Origin: Catonella massiliensis
GTDB lineage: Bacteria > Bacillota > Clostridia > Lachnospirales > Lachnospiraceae
Direction: 5' to 3'
DNA length: 64,000 bases
Assembly (NCBI RefSeq): GCF_016651435.1
Contig: NZ_JAEPRJ010000001.1
Coordinates: forward strand, 2,232,001 to 2,296,000
Part shown: one piece after another, positions 43,901 through 52,056 of the stretch
How the letters are laid out: every line of letters starts with the position of its first letter
How positions within the stretch are numbered: position 1 is the first letter of the stretch
Notes under the pieces: model-generated
The model's database searches: none
What the model saw: the letters and a program-made list of their open reading frames with translations, nothing else
Told to the model about the DNA's origin: nothing
Position numbers and translations under genes: made by a program

Positions 43901-44584
43901 TTGGCAACTGTTAATGCAACAAGAATGGAGCTTACGAGGCTTAAAGGTAAACTCATTACTGCTACCAGAGGACATAAGCTCCTAAAGGACAAGCGTGATG
44001 AGCTTATGCGTGAGTTCCTTGACCTTGTTAGAAAAAACAAAGCTCTGCGTGAAAAGGTTGAAGAAGACCTTAAGAATGCAAATAAGAACTTTGTTATAGC
44101 CCGCTCTACTATGTCAGATGAAACTGTAAGAGTTGCCTTTATGGCACCTAAGCAGGAGCTGACAGTTGAGGTAAGCACCCGTAATGTAATGAGTGTTAAT
44201 ATACCTCAGTTTGAAACAAAGACAAGAACCAGTGACGAGGGAGATATCTACTCATACGGTTTTGCCTTTACCTCAAGCGACCTTGACACTGCCGTCCTCT
44301 CTCTTTCAAATATTCAGAAGGATCTTATCACCCTCGCAGAGGTTGAGAAATCCTGCTCGCTTATGGCTGCTGAAATTGAAAAGACCAGAAGGCGTGTTAA
44401 TGCTCTTGAATACGTTATGATACCTACCTTACAGGCTAATATCAAGATGATAACCATGAAGCTTGATGAGAACGAAAGAAGTACTCAGATAAGACTTATG
44501 AAGGTTAAGGATATGATGCTTGAAGAGACACATCATTATAAAGAAAAACAGGAAATACTCTTTAACAGGATAACTGAAGAGTAA
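43901..44584 (+). CDS. ntpD: V-type ATPase subunit D (central shaft)
   Basis: 227 residues: long antiparallel coiled coil, opening ATVNATRMELTRLKGKLITATRGHKLLKDKRDEL, typical of subunit D. The start is TTG at 43901 with GGGAGGTG upstream; no ATG fits. Last gene of the operon, 175 nt after ntpB with the structured element between them. Confidence 0.94.
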   Translation: MATVNATRMELTRLKGKLITATRGHKLLKDKRDELMREFLDLVRKNKALREKVEEDLKNANKNFVIARSTMSDETVRVAFMAPKQELTVEVSTRNVMSVNIPQFETKTRTSDEGDIYSYGFAFTSSDLDTAVLSLSNIQKDLITLAEVEKSCSLMAAEIEKTRRRVNALEYVMIPTLQANIKMITMKLDENERSTQIRLMKVKDMMLEETHHYKEKQEILFNRITEE

Positions 44585-44598
44585 AGCCATTAAACTTA

Positions 44599-44646
44599 AA
44601 AAGGACTTTTGATTATATACTGTAATCAGAAGTCCTTTTCTTTTTC
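44599..44646. terminator. Terminator after the V-ATPase operon
   Basis: AAAAGGACTT-TGATTA pairs with TAATCA-AAGTCCTTTT across two single-base mismatches, 7-nt loop, then CTTTTT. A-run on the other side makes it usable for the convergent Uma2 gene too. Confidence 0.9.
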
Positions 44647-44652
44647 CTAGCT

Positions 44653-45204
44653 TTAGTCTATAAATCCCTTAAAATCTATATATAAATCCTCATAAATATT
44701 TACTTTAATTTTATCATTAAAAGTGTATGCTTCAGCCTTAAAATTTGACTCTTCAAGGAAGTACACAAAAACACTTGATTTGGCAGGATCTACTATCCAA
44801 TATTCTCTTACTCCTGCATCTGCATATAGGTTAAGCTTTAATACATAGTCATTACCGGGATTACCGGGGGATACAATTTCTATAATCCAATCAGGTGCAC
44901 TGGTGCAGCCTCTATCTGTAAGTTTATCTTCATCACAGATAACACTAATATCGGGTTCAACTATGGTATTTCTATCTTCCCATAGCTTGACAGCGAATGG
45001 TGCAGGATATACATGGCAAGAGCCTGCTTTGGTCTTAATATAATCTCGGATTGTACCCGCAACTTCCATAAGTATAGTCTGATGTTTTCTGGATGGAGCA
45101 GCCTGATTATAAATCAGCTCACCATCTATCAACTCAGCACGAATATTTTCAGGCAAACTATAGTAATCTTCCTCTGTATAAAACTTTGATTTTGCTAATT
45201 CCAT
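44653..45204 (-). CDS. Uma2-family (DUF820) putative endonuclease
   Basis: 183 residues from the ATG (a GTG one codon upstream, at 45207, is also possible; GGAG fits both). PD-(D/E)XK-type marks: ELIDGELI, VEPDISVIC, IIEIVSPGNPGNDYVLKLNLYADAGVREYWIVDP. Such genes are frequent and often multicopy in bacteria; their biological role is unsettled. It lies at the end of a small accessory block with the toxin-antitoxin pair. Confidence 0.85.
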   Translation of the reverse strand: MELAKSKFYTEEDYYSLPENIRAELIDGELIYNQAAPSRKHQTILMEVAGTIRDYIKTKAGSCHVYPAPFAVKLWEDRNTIVEPDISVICDEDKLTDRGCTSAPDWIIEIVSPGNPGNDYVLKLNLYADAGVREYWIVDPAKSSVFVYFLEESNFKAEAYTFNDKIKVNIYEDLYIDFKGFID

Positions 45205-45307
45205 CACTTAATTCTCCTTTTAACCGGTATATCACACTTCAATATTTTTAAAAGAGCTATGTAACTTTAAAATCAGAAAATAGCTTGGTTTAAAATTAGG
45301 TGGTAAA

Positions 45308-45331
45308 ATTATATTTTTGCTAAAATATAAT
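45308..45331. repeat. Perfect AT hairpin downstream of the antitoxin gene
   Basis: ATTATATTTT and AAAATATAAT are perfect 10-bp arms around a TGCT loop, between the antitoxin gene end and the Uma2 start. All A/T, so weak as RNA; may be a terminator remnant or a protein site. Confidence 0.4.
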
Positions 45332-45377
45332 GGCGAATGTACTATCAATGATACCACAACCATTGCAATTCAAAGGC

Positions 45378-45668
45378 TCAGACCGCATTTTCTGAAAGAA
45401 ATTCTATTTTTAAAACCATTCCCATGCCTTTTGCAAGACGTTGTAAAGTCCTAATAGATGGATTTGCATTTCCATTTTCTAATTTACTTATATCTCCCTG
45501 TGCTATACCCGTACGCTTTGACAATTCCTTCTGAGTGATCCCAGACTTATGCCTCGCATCAATCATAGTCTGGATAATAGCATGCTCTGGTTGCAGGGCT
45601 TCGTATTCTACACGAATTTCAGGGTCTTTAAGCTGTTCATCCAAAAAATCATCAAACCTTGTACTCAT
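45378..45668 (-). CDS. XRE-type antitoxin (HigA-like)
   Basis: 96 residues with a helix-turn-helix: ITQKELSKRTGIAQGDISKLENGNANPSIRTLQRLAKGMG. It follows a RelE/HigB-like toxin gene by one base, the 'reversed' toxin-first order of higBA. Expected to neutralise the toxin and repress the pair. Confidence 0.9.
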   Translation of the reverse strand: MSTRFDDFLDEQLKDPEIRVEYEALQPEHAIIQTMIDARHKSGITQKELSKRTGIAQGDISKLENGNANPSIRTLQRLAKGMGMVLKIEFLSENAV

Positions 45669-45669
45669 A

Positions 45670-46020
45670 CTAATTCTCCTTACTCTGAATATAATCTAAA
45701 CGATATTTCTTAGCTTTTTCTATCTCACTCCTTGGAGTTTTTTGTGTTTTCTTTATAAAGCCATTTGTTAAAATAATATTTTCCCCAACATAGAAAAAAT
45801 AGAGAACTCTTGAAATATTTGATCCAACTTTAGCCCTCAGCTCAAATATTCCATCATCAATGTGCTTTGAATATGGTTCTCTAAGTTGATATCCATTATC
45901 TTGTAATAATTTAATCGTATCAAGCATTTTCGCAATCATTTTTTTATCTAATGACAGAATAAATTCCCTCGCGGGTTGTTCGCCATTATCTTTTTCATAA
46001 AAATTAACTTCAAATTTCAT
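45670..46020 (-). CDS. HigB/RelE-superfamily toxin
   Basis: 116 residues of the phage-derived Gp49-like/HigB family: VNFYEKDNGEQPAREFILSL start, IDDGIFELRAKVGSNISRVLYFF core and a basic C-terminal FIKKTQKTPRSEIEKAKKYR. Such proteins cut mRNA on ribosomes. Complete, with AGGTGAT before the ATG. Confidence 0.9.
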   Translation of the reverse strand: MKFEVNFYEKDNGEQPAREFILSLDKKMIAKMLDTIKLLQDNGYQLREPYSKHIDDGIFELRAKVGSNISRVLYFFYVGENIILTNGFIKKTQKTPRSEIEKAKKYRLDYIQSKEN

Positions 46021-46037
46021 ATATCACCTCTAACAAT

Positions 46038-46066
46038 ATTTTATATGATTTATCCTATAATGTCAA
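46038..46066 (-). promoter_or_regulatory. Promoter of the toxin-antitoxin pair
   Basis: TTGACA (46061-46066), 17-nt spacer, TAAAAT (46038-46043) on the minus strand. From 46081 to 46280 the sequence is very AT-rich with no gene seen. Confidence 0.8.
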
Positions 46067-46281
46067 CTATGTCATTATTCGGATACAATTATTGTTATTT
46101 AAAAAATAAAGTCCATTTTAATATGGATTTTGGGCTTAAATTAAATATTTAAACCTTAGTGTGTAACCTACTTTTTCATTTCATCTAAGCTAATTATTCA
46201 ATTTAATTTTATCAGATTTATATTGATTTAAATATTCAATTATCGAATAGAACTTGAATTTTAAATTAAGTTATATAGACG

Positions 46282-46322
46282 AAAAAATACCCGCTGTACA
46301 CACTAAAATGTACAGCGGATAT
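46282..46322 (-). terminator. Terminator after the LPXTG protein gene
   Basis: On the minus strand ATAtCCGCTGTACA pairs with TGTACAGCGGgTAT around an 8-nt loop, followed by TTTTTT. Confidence 0.88.
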
Positions 46323-46359
46323 CACGTTTTTACAAAGCAACTAGTAAGTATTTAAACTA

Positions 46360-47850
46360 TTACTTTCTTTTTCTAATTGCAAGTCCTAAGGCTACGAGTC
46401 CCATACCAAGGATTGATAAGAGCCCACCTACTGTTCCACCTGTCTTAGGGAGGTTAGCAGTTCCTTTAGGGGTAGAATCCTCATCAACATTTACAGGAAC
46501 TTCTTTTGAAGTGTCCTTTTTAACCTTAGCAGCTCCTTCAGGAACCTTATCTTCATCTACATCAACTACGCCATCATTGTCATCAGTGTTTTCATCTGAT
46601 GGAGTTGTCTTCTTATTTTCGTTAGAGGTATTAACATCACCCTGTGGAATTGTATCGTCAGGTACTGTCACAACAGGAGTTGTCTCTGGTACTGTTGGAG
46701 TTGTAACAGGTACTAAAGGTGTTGTTTCAGGCACTACAGGAGTAGAAGGTATAACAGGTACTACATTCCCACCATTTATAATCTCAGTGTTGGTAATGTT
46801 ACCCTTCTCATCGTATGACACTCTGTAATTTCTGTTGTTTAAGGTTACTGCATCTCCACTTGCAACTATTTTATTATTAGCATCAAGCTCATTAATTTCA
46901 TACTGAACAGCATTGCCCAATTCATCAGCAAGAGGTACATTCTCAACCTTTACTGTAGATTTATCAGGAGTTCCTGCATTCTCAACATTTACTGTATAAT
47001 TTAGCTTGTCTGTGCCACCTTTTTTGAAAAGTCCAAACTTAGACTCACCTACTGCGCCTACCCAAGTCTTAGTTACCTGGATATCTCCCTTGTTAACATT
47101 GTCATCAGTAAGGGTAACTGTTTTATCAACAGCTTCATTTTTTTCATCAACTAATGTAACGGTCTGACTATTTTTAGTATTCTTATCACCAATTTTGCTC
47201 TCAGTTACTACATATTCTATAGGTTTGCCGGCAAAATCGTATACAGGAACCATTATCCCATGTGTCCAGTCATTGCCCTTATACAATAAGACTTCTCCAG
47301 CATCTTTTCCATTAGCGGTAAGTGTTGGTTTGGTTCCGGTTTTTTCAGCACCTTCATTCCATTTCTTCTCTATAGTTAACTTCTTCCTGATTCTGGTGTT
47401 AGTGAATTTAATTTCCGCACCATCTGTAACTTTCTGTGGACCTGCTGGTGCCGAGTTGTAATACTTTGAAGCCACCTCTTCAATAGTAAAATCTACAGGT
47501 TTTTCTTTATTCTTAAAAGTTTTATTTGTAAAAACTTCAACCGTCCAAGTTCTTTTATCAGCAGATTCATCAATTTGGTAATAATTATTAGCTTTATCTT
47601 TAAGCGAAAGATTAATTAACGTTTTACCAACTTCGTCACCTTCCTGTTTTGCAAGCAGCAAAAATTCTGCCTTAGCATCATCTCCTGGTTCAACTTCCCA
47701 CTCCTTAATCAGTGTAAATTTTAACCACTGCCCAGGATTTGGCACAGCAGCAGCCTTTGCAACACTTAGATTCATTCCACTTAACAAGCTTACAATCATC
47801 ATTAAGACCATAAGTCCGGCTAGGAACACGTTCTTTTTCTTGTTCTTCAT
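46360..47850 (-). CDS. LPXTG-anchored surface protein with Cna_B-like domains
   Basis: 496 residues. Signal peptide MKNKKKNVFLAGLMVLMMIV... cut near VAKA-AA; two or three Cna_B-like beta domains (for example KKLTIEKKWNEG... and GDIQVTKTWVGAVGESKFGLF); a Pro/Thr-rich stalk with repeated VPETTP near 385-410; an acidic segment; and a sortase signal LPKTGG followed by a hydrophobic span and RKRK. The start at 47850 follows AGAGG by six bases; an upstream open frame lies in the leader. No sortase gene or partner pilin is adjacent, so a stand-alone wall protein is likely. Confidence 0.88.
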   Translation of the reverse strand: MKNKKKNVFLAGLMVLMMIVSLLSGMNLSVAKAAAVPNPGQWLKFTLIKEWEVEPGDDAKAEFLLLAKQEGDEVGKTLINLSLKDKANNYYQIDESADKRTWTVEVFTNKTFKNKEKPVDFTIEEVASKYYNSAPAGPQKVTDGAEIKFTNTRIRKKLTIEKKWNEGAEKTGTKPTLTANGKDAGEVLLYKGNDWTHGIMVPVYDFAGKPIEYVVTESKIGDKNTKNSQTVTLVDEKNEAVDKTVTLTDDNVNKGDIQVTKTWVGAVGESKFGLFKKGGTDKLNYTVNVENAGTPDKSTVKVENVPLADELGNAVQYEINELDANNKIVASGDAVTLNNRNYRVSYDEKGNITNTEIINGGNVVPVIPSTPVVPETTPLVPVTTPTVPETTPVVTVPDDTIPQGDVNTSNENKKTTPSDENTDDNDGVVDVDEDKVPEGAAKVKKDTSKEVPVNVDEDSTPKGTANLPKTGGTVGGLLSILGMGLVALGLAIRKRK

Positions 47851-47949
47851 ACTCAACCTCTTCTTCATTTGAATTATTATTACCAAAGTATATTTTACCA
47901 CCACATTCCATTCTGAAAGGCAGTCTAAAACACACCAGTATACAGAAGC

Positions 47950-47993
47950 ATTATATCACACAAAGGTTACATTTCGGTTACATTTCGGTTACA
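47950..47993 (-). promoter_or_regulatory. LPXTG-gene promoter with three phased direct repeats
   Basis: A perfect TATAAT (47950-47955, minus strand) has no -35. In its place are three copies of TGTAAC (plus-strand gttaca at 47966, 47977 and 47988) exactly 11 bp apart, two with the full unit TGTAACCGAAA. The proximal repeat ends 10 nt from the -10. Such 11-bp-spaced direct repeats are the usual site of OmpR/PhoB-family response regulators. Confidence 0.75.
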
Positions 47994-48022
47994 TCCCGAC
48001 AAATCTTAACATTTTATTAATT

Positions 48023-48862
48023 TCACACCTCATACATCATAAGGGCCGCTGCCACTGCTGCATTTAATGACTCTACCTTGCCCTGCATAGGTATGATTAC
48101 ATATGTGTCAGCGAGATTGGCTATCTTATCACTTAGCCCTCTCGCCTCATTGCCTATAAGAATCCCTGCTTTATCACTGTATGAGATATCCCTGTAGCTC
48201 TCCTTGCCCTTTAGGTGAGTTGCATAGAAGCTTATTCCATCTCTCTTAAGCCCGAGGATAACGGCTTTTAAGTCATCCACATAGGCAAAAGGCAGCCTAA
48301 AGATGCTGCCCATAGTCGAACGTACTACCTTAGGGTTAAAGACGTCTACCGTTCCCTTTCCCATAATTACTCCAGTCACTCCCGCTGCCTCTGCTGTACG
48401 CATAATGGTCCCCATATTCCCAGGGTCTGCTGTGTCTTCAAGAACCAGGAGCTTTATCTTACCGGATTTTTCATAGGCTTTTTTAAGGTAGTCTCCTTCC
48501 AAAAGCCCAGACTCAGGCATATCTACCACAGCAATAACACCCTGAGGAGTTATTGTTTCAGACACTGACTTAAATACAGCATCTGAAACAACTGTAAGCG
48601 AAGTCCCTTGCTTTACCTGCTTTATTATATGTTTACCATTGTCACTAAGCAAGCCATTCCTTGCTAAATCACCCGAAACTATCTCGTGATAGAGGGATTC
48701 AGAGACGATGATATCAAGAACATTCCCATACTCCAAGGCCTCATCCACTAACTTTATTCCCTCTACCACAAAGCTATGGTTCTTCTTCCTTATGCCGCCC
48801 TTTTCTAAAAGACTTCGTATGTACTTAATCCTTTTATTATCTTTACTGCTAATAATCTCCAT
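48023..48862 (-). CDS. SpoU/TrmH-family RNA 2'-O-methyltransferase
   Basis: 279 residues. N-terminal substrate-binding domain, then the knotted SPOUT domain: motif 1 NMGTIMRTAEAAG, motif 2 GILIGNEARGLS and motif 3 IPMQGKVESLNAAVAAALMMYE. Methylates ribose in rRNA or tRNA; exact target not deducible. Starts 16 nt after rho. Confidence 0.92.
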   Translation of the reverse strand: MEIISSKDNKRIKYIRSLLEKGGIRKKNHSFVVEGIKLVDEALEYGNVLDIIVSESLYHEIVSGDLARNGLLSDNGKHIIKQVKQGTSLTVVSDAVFKSVSETITPQGVIAVVDMPESGLLEGDYLKKAYEKSGKIKLLVLEDTADPGNMGTIMRTAEAAGVTGVIMGKGTVDVFNPKVVRSTMGSIFRLPFAYVDDLKAVILGLKRDGISFYATHLKGKESYRDISYSDKAGILIGNEARGLSDKIANLADTYVIIPMQGKVESLNAAVAAALMMYEV

Positions 48863-48878
48863 AAAGTCACGCTGTCCT

Positions 48879-50780
48879 TTATTTAATCAGCTTAATATCT
48901 CCAAACTGCCTATTGATGAAGTTTACCGCCTCTTCATTGGTATTAAACTTCTTAAATATCTTGAGTATATTCTCGGTACCATCTTCAACTGTCTTTGACG
49001 ATAGAGTACGCTTAATTATATGGTTTGCCTCTGCTTCCTTACGGTTAAATAGTAAGTCATCTCTTCTGGTACTTGACTTAGCAAGGTCGATAGCAGGGAA
49101 GATTCTCTTCTCGGATAGTCCTCTATCTAGCACGAGCTCCATATTACCTGTACCCTTAAATTCCTCAAATACCACGTCATCCATCCTGCTTCCTGTATCT
49201 ACAAGGGCTGTAGCAAGTATGGTAAGGCTTCCTCCCTCACGCATATTTCTTGCAGCACCAAAGAAACGCTTAGGCATGTGAAGTGCAGCAGGGTCAAGAC
49301 CACCTGAAAGTGTTCTACCACTAGGTGATACTATAAGGTTGTAAGCCCTTGCCAGTCTTGTGATACTATCAAGAAGTATTATTACATCCTTCTTATACTC
49401 TACAAGACGTTTAGCACGCTCTATAACCATTTCAGCCACACGCTTATGGTTCTCAGGAGCCTCATCAAAGGTAGAGTAGATAATCTCAACCTTGTCCCCT
49501 GATATCGAATCCTTCATGTCAGTTACTTCCTCAGGACGCTCATCGATAAGGAGGATGATAACGTGCATCTCAGGATTGTTCTCGGTTACCGCTTTTGCTA
49601 TCTGCTTAAGAAGGGTAGTCTTACCCGCCTTTGGCTGGGATACTATCATACCTCTTTGTCCCTTGCCTATAGGTGCAATAAGGTCTACCATACGCATAGA
49701 TATCACATTGTCATTCGGAGTTTCAAGGCGGATTCTTCTGTTAGGGAAGATAGGCACAAGATCCTCGAACTTAGGGCGCTCAAGTGATTCCTTGATGTAC
49801 TTGCCATTAACAGTCCTAATATAGAAAAGGGCTGCAAATTTCTCTGAGTTATTCTTCACCCTGGTATTTCCAACTATGATATCACCTGTCTTAAGGTTAA
49901 ATCTCCTTATCTGAGCGGGAGATACATATACGTCATTTTCGCCGGGAAGATAGTTGTCACATCTTATAAATCCAAAGCCTTCAGGCATTATCTCTAAGAT
50001 ACCTGTCTTTGTCTCACCTGAATCAAGCCCTGCGATGTCACCGTTGGTTCCGAGTGCCAGGAACTGATGCTGGATGCTTGCTGCCATCTCCTTATTGCTG
50101 GTTATTGCATGTACCGCAGCTATCATATTCTGCTTTACTTCCTCACTTGTGAGGGAACGAACAGGGCGGGTAGGCTGATGGCTCTGATTGTTAGATTGTC
50201 CCTGATTGTTATACTGATTATTGTACTGGTTATTATTCTGCCCCTGACTGCTATACTGACTCTGGTTGTTATACTGTCCCTGATTGTTATACTGATTATT
50301 ATACTGGTTCTGGTTACTATACTGCCCCTGGTTATTATACTGGTTCTGGTTGTTATACTGGCTCTGGTTGTTATACTGTCCCTGATTATTATACTGTCCC
50401 TGATTATTATACTGCGCCTGATTGTTATACTGTCCCTGATTATTATACTGTCCCTGATTCTGTGACTGATTAGAATACTGATTGTTATTCTGTGTATAAT
50501 TAGGTCTGCTCTGGAAGTTGTTACGCTGAATATGCTCTGGCTGCCTCATCTGAGGACGGTTAGCATACTGTACTCCGGTATTAGTTGTACTTCTGTCGGT
50601 GTAAAGGGTTTTTACCTCAGACACTCTTTGAGGCTCCCTCGTTACAGGCTGCGTGCCTGCACTCTCTAGTGCTTCAAGTGCCGCTACAAGTCCTGCCTTG
50701 TTAAGCGTTGTTGTACTTTTTACACCTTTACTTTTAGCTAATTCACGAAGTTCTAAGATTTTCATTTTTGAATAATCCAT
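48879..50780 (-). CDS. rho: Transcription termination factor Rho with Asn/Gln-rich insert
   Basis: 633 residues, much longer than the usual 420-430. Residues 1-45 are the Rho N-terminal helical domain; 97-201 are almost only Asn, Gln, Tyr, Gly and Ser in repeated QYNNQG units; from about 208 come the RNA-binding cold-shock fold (GILEIMPEGFGFIRCDNYLPGENDVYVSPAQIRRF) and the ATPase with P-loop QPKAGKTTLL, Q-loop and R-loop. Rho motor parts are intact. Prion-like Asn-rich inserts at this place are known in some Clostridium Rho proteins. Confidence 0.95.
   Translation of the reverse strand: MDYSKMKILELRELAKSKGVKSTTTLNKAGLVAALEALESAGTQPVTREPQRVSEVKTLYTDRSTTNTGVQYANRPQMRQPEHIQRNNFQSRPNYTQNNNQYSNQSQNQGQYNNQGQYNNQAQYNNQGQYNNQGQYNNQSQYNNQNQYNNQGQYSNQNQYNNQYNNQGQYNNQSQYSSQGQNNNQYNNQYNNQGQSNNQSHQPTRPVRSLTSEEVKQNMIAAVHAITSNKEMAASIQHQFLALGTNGDIAGLDSGETKTGILEIMPEGFGFIRCDNYLPGENDVYVSPAQIRRFNLKTGDIIVGNTRVKNNSEKFAALFYIRTVNGKYIKESLERPKFEDLVPIFPNRRIRLETPNDNVISMRMVDLIAPIGKGQRGMIVSQPKAGKTTLLKQIAKAVTENNPEMHVIILLIDERPEEVTDMKDSISGDKVEIIYSTFDEAPENHKRVAEMVIERAKRLVEYKKDVIILLDSITRLARAYNLIVSPSGRTLSGGLDPAALHMPKRFFGAARNMREGGSLTILATALVDTGSRMDDVVFEEFKGTGNMELVLDRGLSEKRIFPAIDLAKSSTRRDDLLFNRKEAEANHIIKRTLSSKTVEDGTENILKIFKKFNTNEEAVNFINRQFGDIKLIK
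50178..50492 (-). repeat. Tandem repeat encoding the Rho Asn/Gln-rich insert
   Basis: Imperfect 18-bp units coding QYNNQG, with variants QYNNQS, QYSNQN and QYNNQA, repeated about 15 times. The low-complexity DNA is prone to slippage in multiples of the unit and produces a long false open frame on the plus strand. Confidence 0.9.
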
Positions 50781-50882
50781 TTAAATTCTCCTTTAAAATA
50801 AATATTGTTGATTGTGGGGGATTTAAGGAACTGGACAAAAGCCCGAACCACTGTTATCATGTTTTTAGCAGCTTTAATGACC

Positions 50883-50911
50883 TTGAGAAGTCTATGCTTA
50901 TCAGGTAAAAT
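50883..50911 (+). promoter_or_regulatory. Promoter of the DUF4364 gene
   Basis: TTGAGA (50883-50888), 17-nt spacer, TAAAAT (50906-50911), 47 nt before the ATG. Confidence 0.65.
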
Positions 50912-50957
50912 GTTCAGACTACACTTATTTTAAATAACACTTAGGAGGTTTAATTAT

Positions 50958-51491
50958 ATGGCAAGCAATGCTATGACTCTATATAAACTTATGATTCTGT
51001 ATATGCTGAATTCATCTAACTACCCTCTTACAAATGCAAGAATATCAGAATTTATGCTACAAAAGGGTTATGCGACTTATTTCAACCTTCAGACTGCACT
51101 TTCAGAGCTTTCTGAGACGGGGCTAATTGTATCAGAAAATACCATGAACAGCTCTTTTTTTAAGTCTACTGAAGAAGGCAAGCGTACACTTGAATTGCTT
51201 AGTAATGATATAAATCATTCCATTAAAAACGAAATTAAATCCTACTTAAGTGATAATTTTAAAACAATCAAAAGCGACATTTCCGCAACCGCCAACTATA
51301 AGTCAGCTGGAAACGGTGACTACATTGTAAATCTTAACATAAATGAGTACCGTACTAATCTGCTAAGCCTTAGTATGTCGGTACCTGCTGAAAATATTGC
51401 TGAGAAAATTTGTGCTGAGTGGAGCAAAAAGAGTGATGATGTATATGCACTCCTTTTCAACTCTCTTGTTCTGGATAAATCCCTTCAATGA
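50958..51491 (+). CDS. DUF4364 family protein
   Basis: 177 residues. An N-terminal winged-helix-like part (LYKLMILYMLNSSNYPLTNARISEFMLQKGYATYFNLQTALSELSETGLI) resembles PadR/GntR-type folds, so a DNA-binding role is plausible. The family is common in Clostridia and uncharacterised to my knowledge. TAGGAGG before the ATG. The last 35 nt run antisense over the end of engB. Confidence 0.85.
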   Translation: MASNAMTLYKLMILYMLNSSNYPLTNARISEFMLQKGYATYFNLQTALSELSETGLIVSENTMNSSFFKSTEEGKRTLELLSNDINHSIKNEIKSYLSDNFKTIKSDISATANYKSAGNGDYIVNLNINEYRTNLLSLSMSVPAENIAEKICAEWSKKSDDVYALLFNSLVLDKSLQ

Positions 51492-52053
51492 TTTCCCAGA
51501 GTTCATTTACTCCAACCTTAGTTTCAGACGAAAACGGAAGCAGCTGCTCTTTAGATGTCAGGTTAAGGGTTTTCATAATGAGCTCCATCTGCCCTTTTAT
51601 CTGACTTCTTTTAAGCTTATCTGTCTTAGTCGCAACTATAATGGGGGTCACCCCCTGACTAACAATCCATTCATACATCATTATATCGTTATCAGATGGC
51701 TTATGTCTACTATCAATTAATAAAAAAACATGTTTTAGCATTTTAGACTGTCTCAAGTACTTCTCAACCATCTTACCCCATTTAGCTTTAACTTCTACCG
51801 CTACCTTAGTATAACCGTATCCGGGCAAATCTACAAGATATATTTTATCATTTACATTATAATAATTTATCGTCTGTGTTTTTCCCGGCTGAGCAGACAC
51901 CCTGGCAAGGGCTTTTCTGTTCATAAGTGCGTTGATTAAAGATGATTTGCCTACATTTGATTTCCCAGCAAATGCAAACTCGGGATAAGGCATATCAGGG
52001 ATTTTACTCGTTACACCGATTACTTTCTCAAGTTCTACTTTTTTGATTACCAT
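51457..52053 (-). CDS. engB: Ribosome-assembly GTPase EngB (YsxC/YihA)
   Basis: 198 residues, single G domain: G1 GKSNVGKSSLIN, G3 DLPGYGY, G4 TKTDK. Required for 50S assembly in B. subtilis. Three nt after dusB on the same strand; its 3' end overlaps the DUF4364 gene on the opposite strand. Confidence 0.95.
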   Translation of the reverse strand: MVIKKVELEKVIGVTSKIPDMPYPEFAFAGKSNVGKSSLINALMNRKALARVSAQPGKTQTINYYNVNDKIYLVDLPGYGYTKVAVEVKAKWGKMVEKYLRQSKMLKHVFLLIDSRHKPSDNDIMMYEWIVSQGVTPIIVATKTDKLKRSQIKGQMELIMKTLNLTSKEQLLPFSSETKVGVNELWEIIEGIYPEQES

Positions 52054-52056
52054 ATT

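Noticed and set aside
47851..47935. Upstream start codons for the LPXTG protein and a small overlapping frame
   Set aside because: They lie in the leader between promoter and a better ribosome site; the signal peptide begins properly at 47850.
50067..50465. Open frame on the plus strand of very hydrophobic repeats
   Set aside because: It is the antisense reading of the Rho Asn/Gln repeat; no ribosome site and extreme composition.
50178..50492. CRISPR-like regular repeat
   Set aside because: Contiguous 18-bp coding repeats without spacers, in frame within rho.
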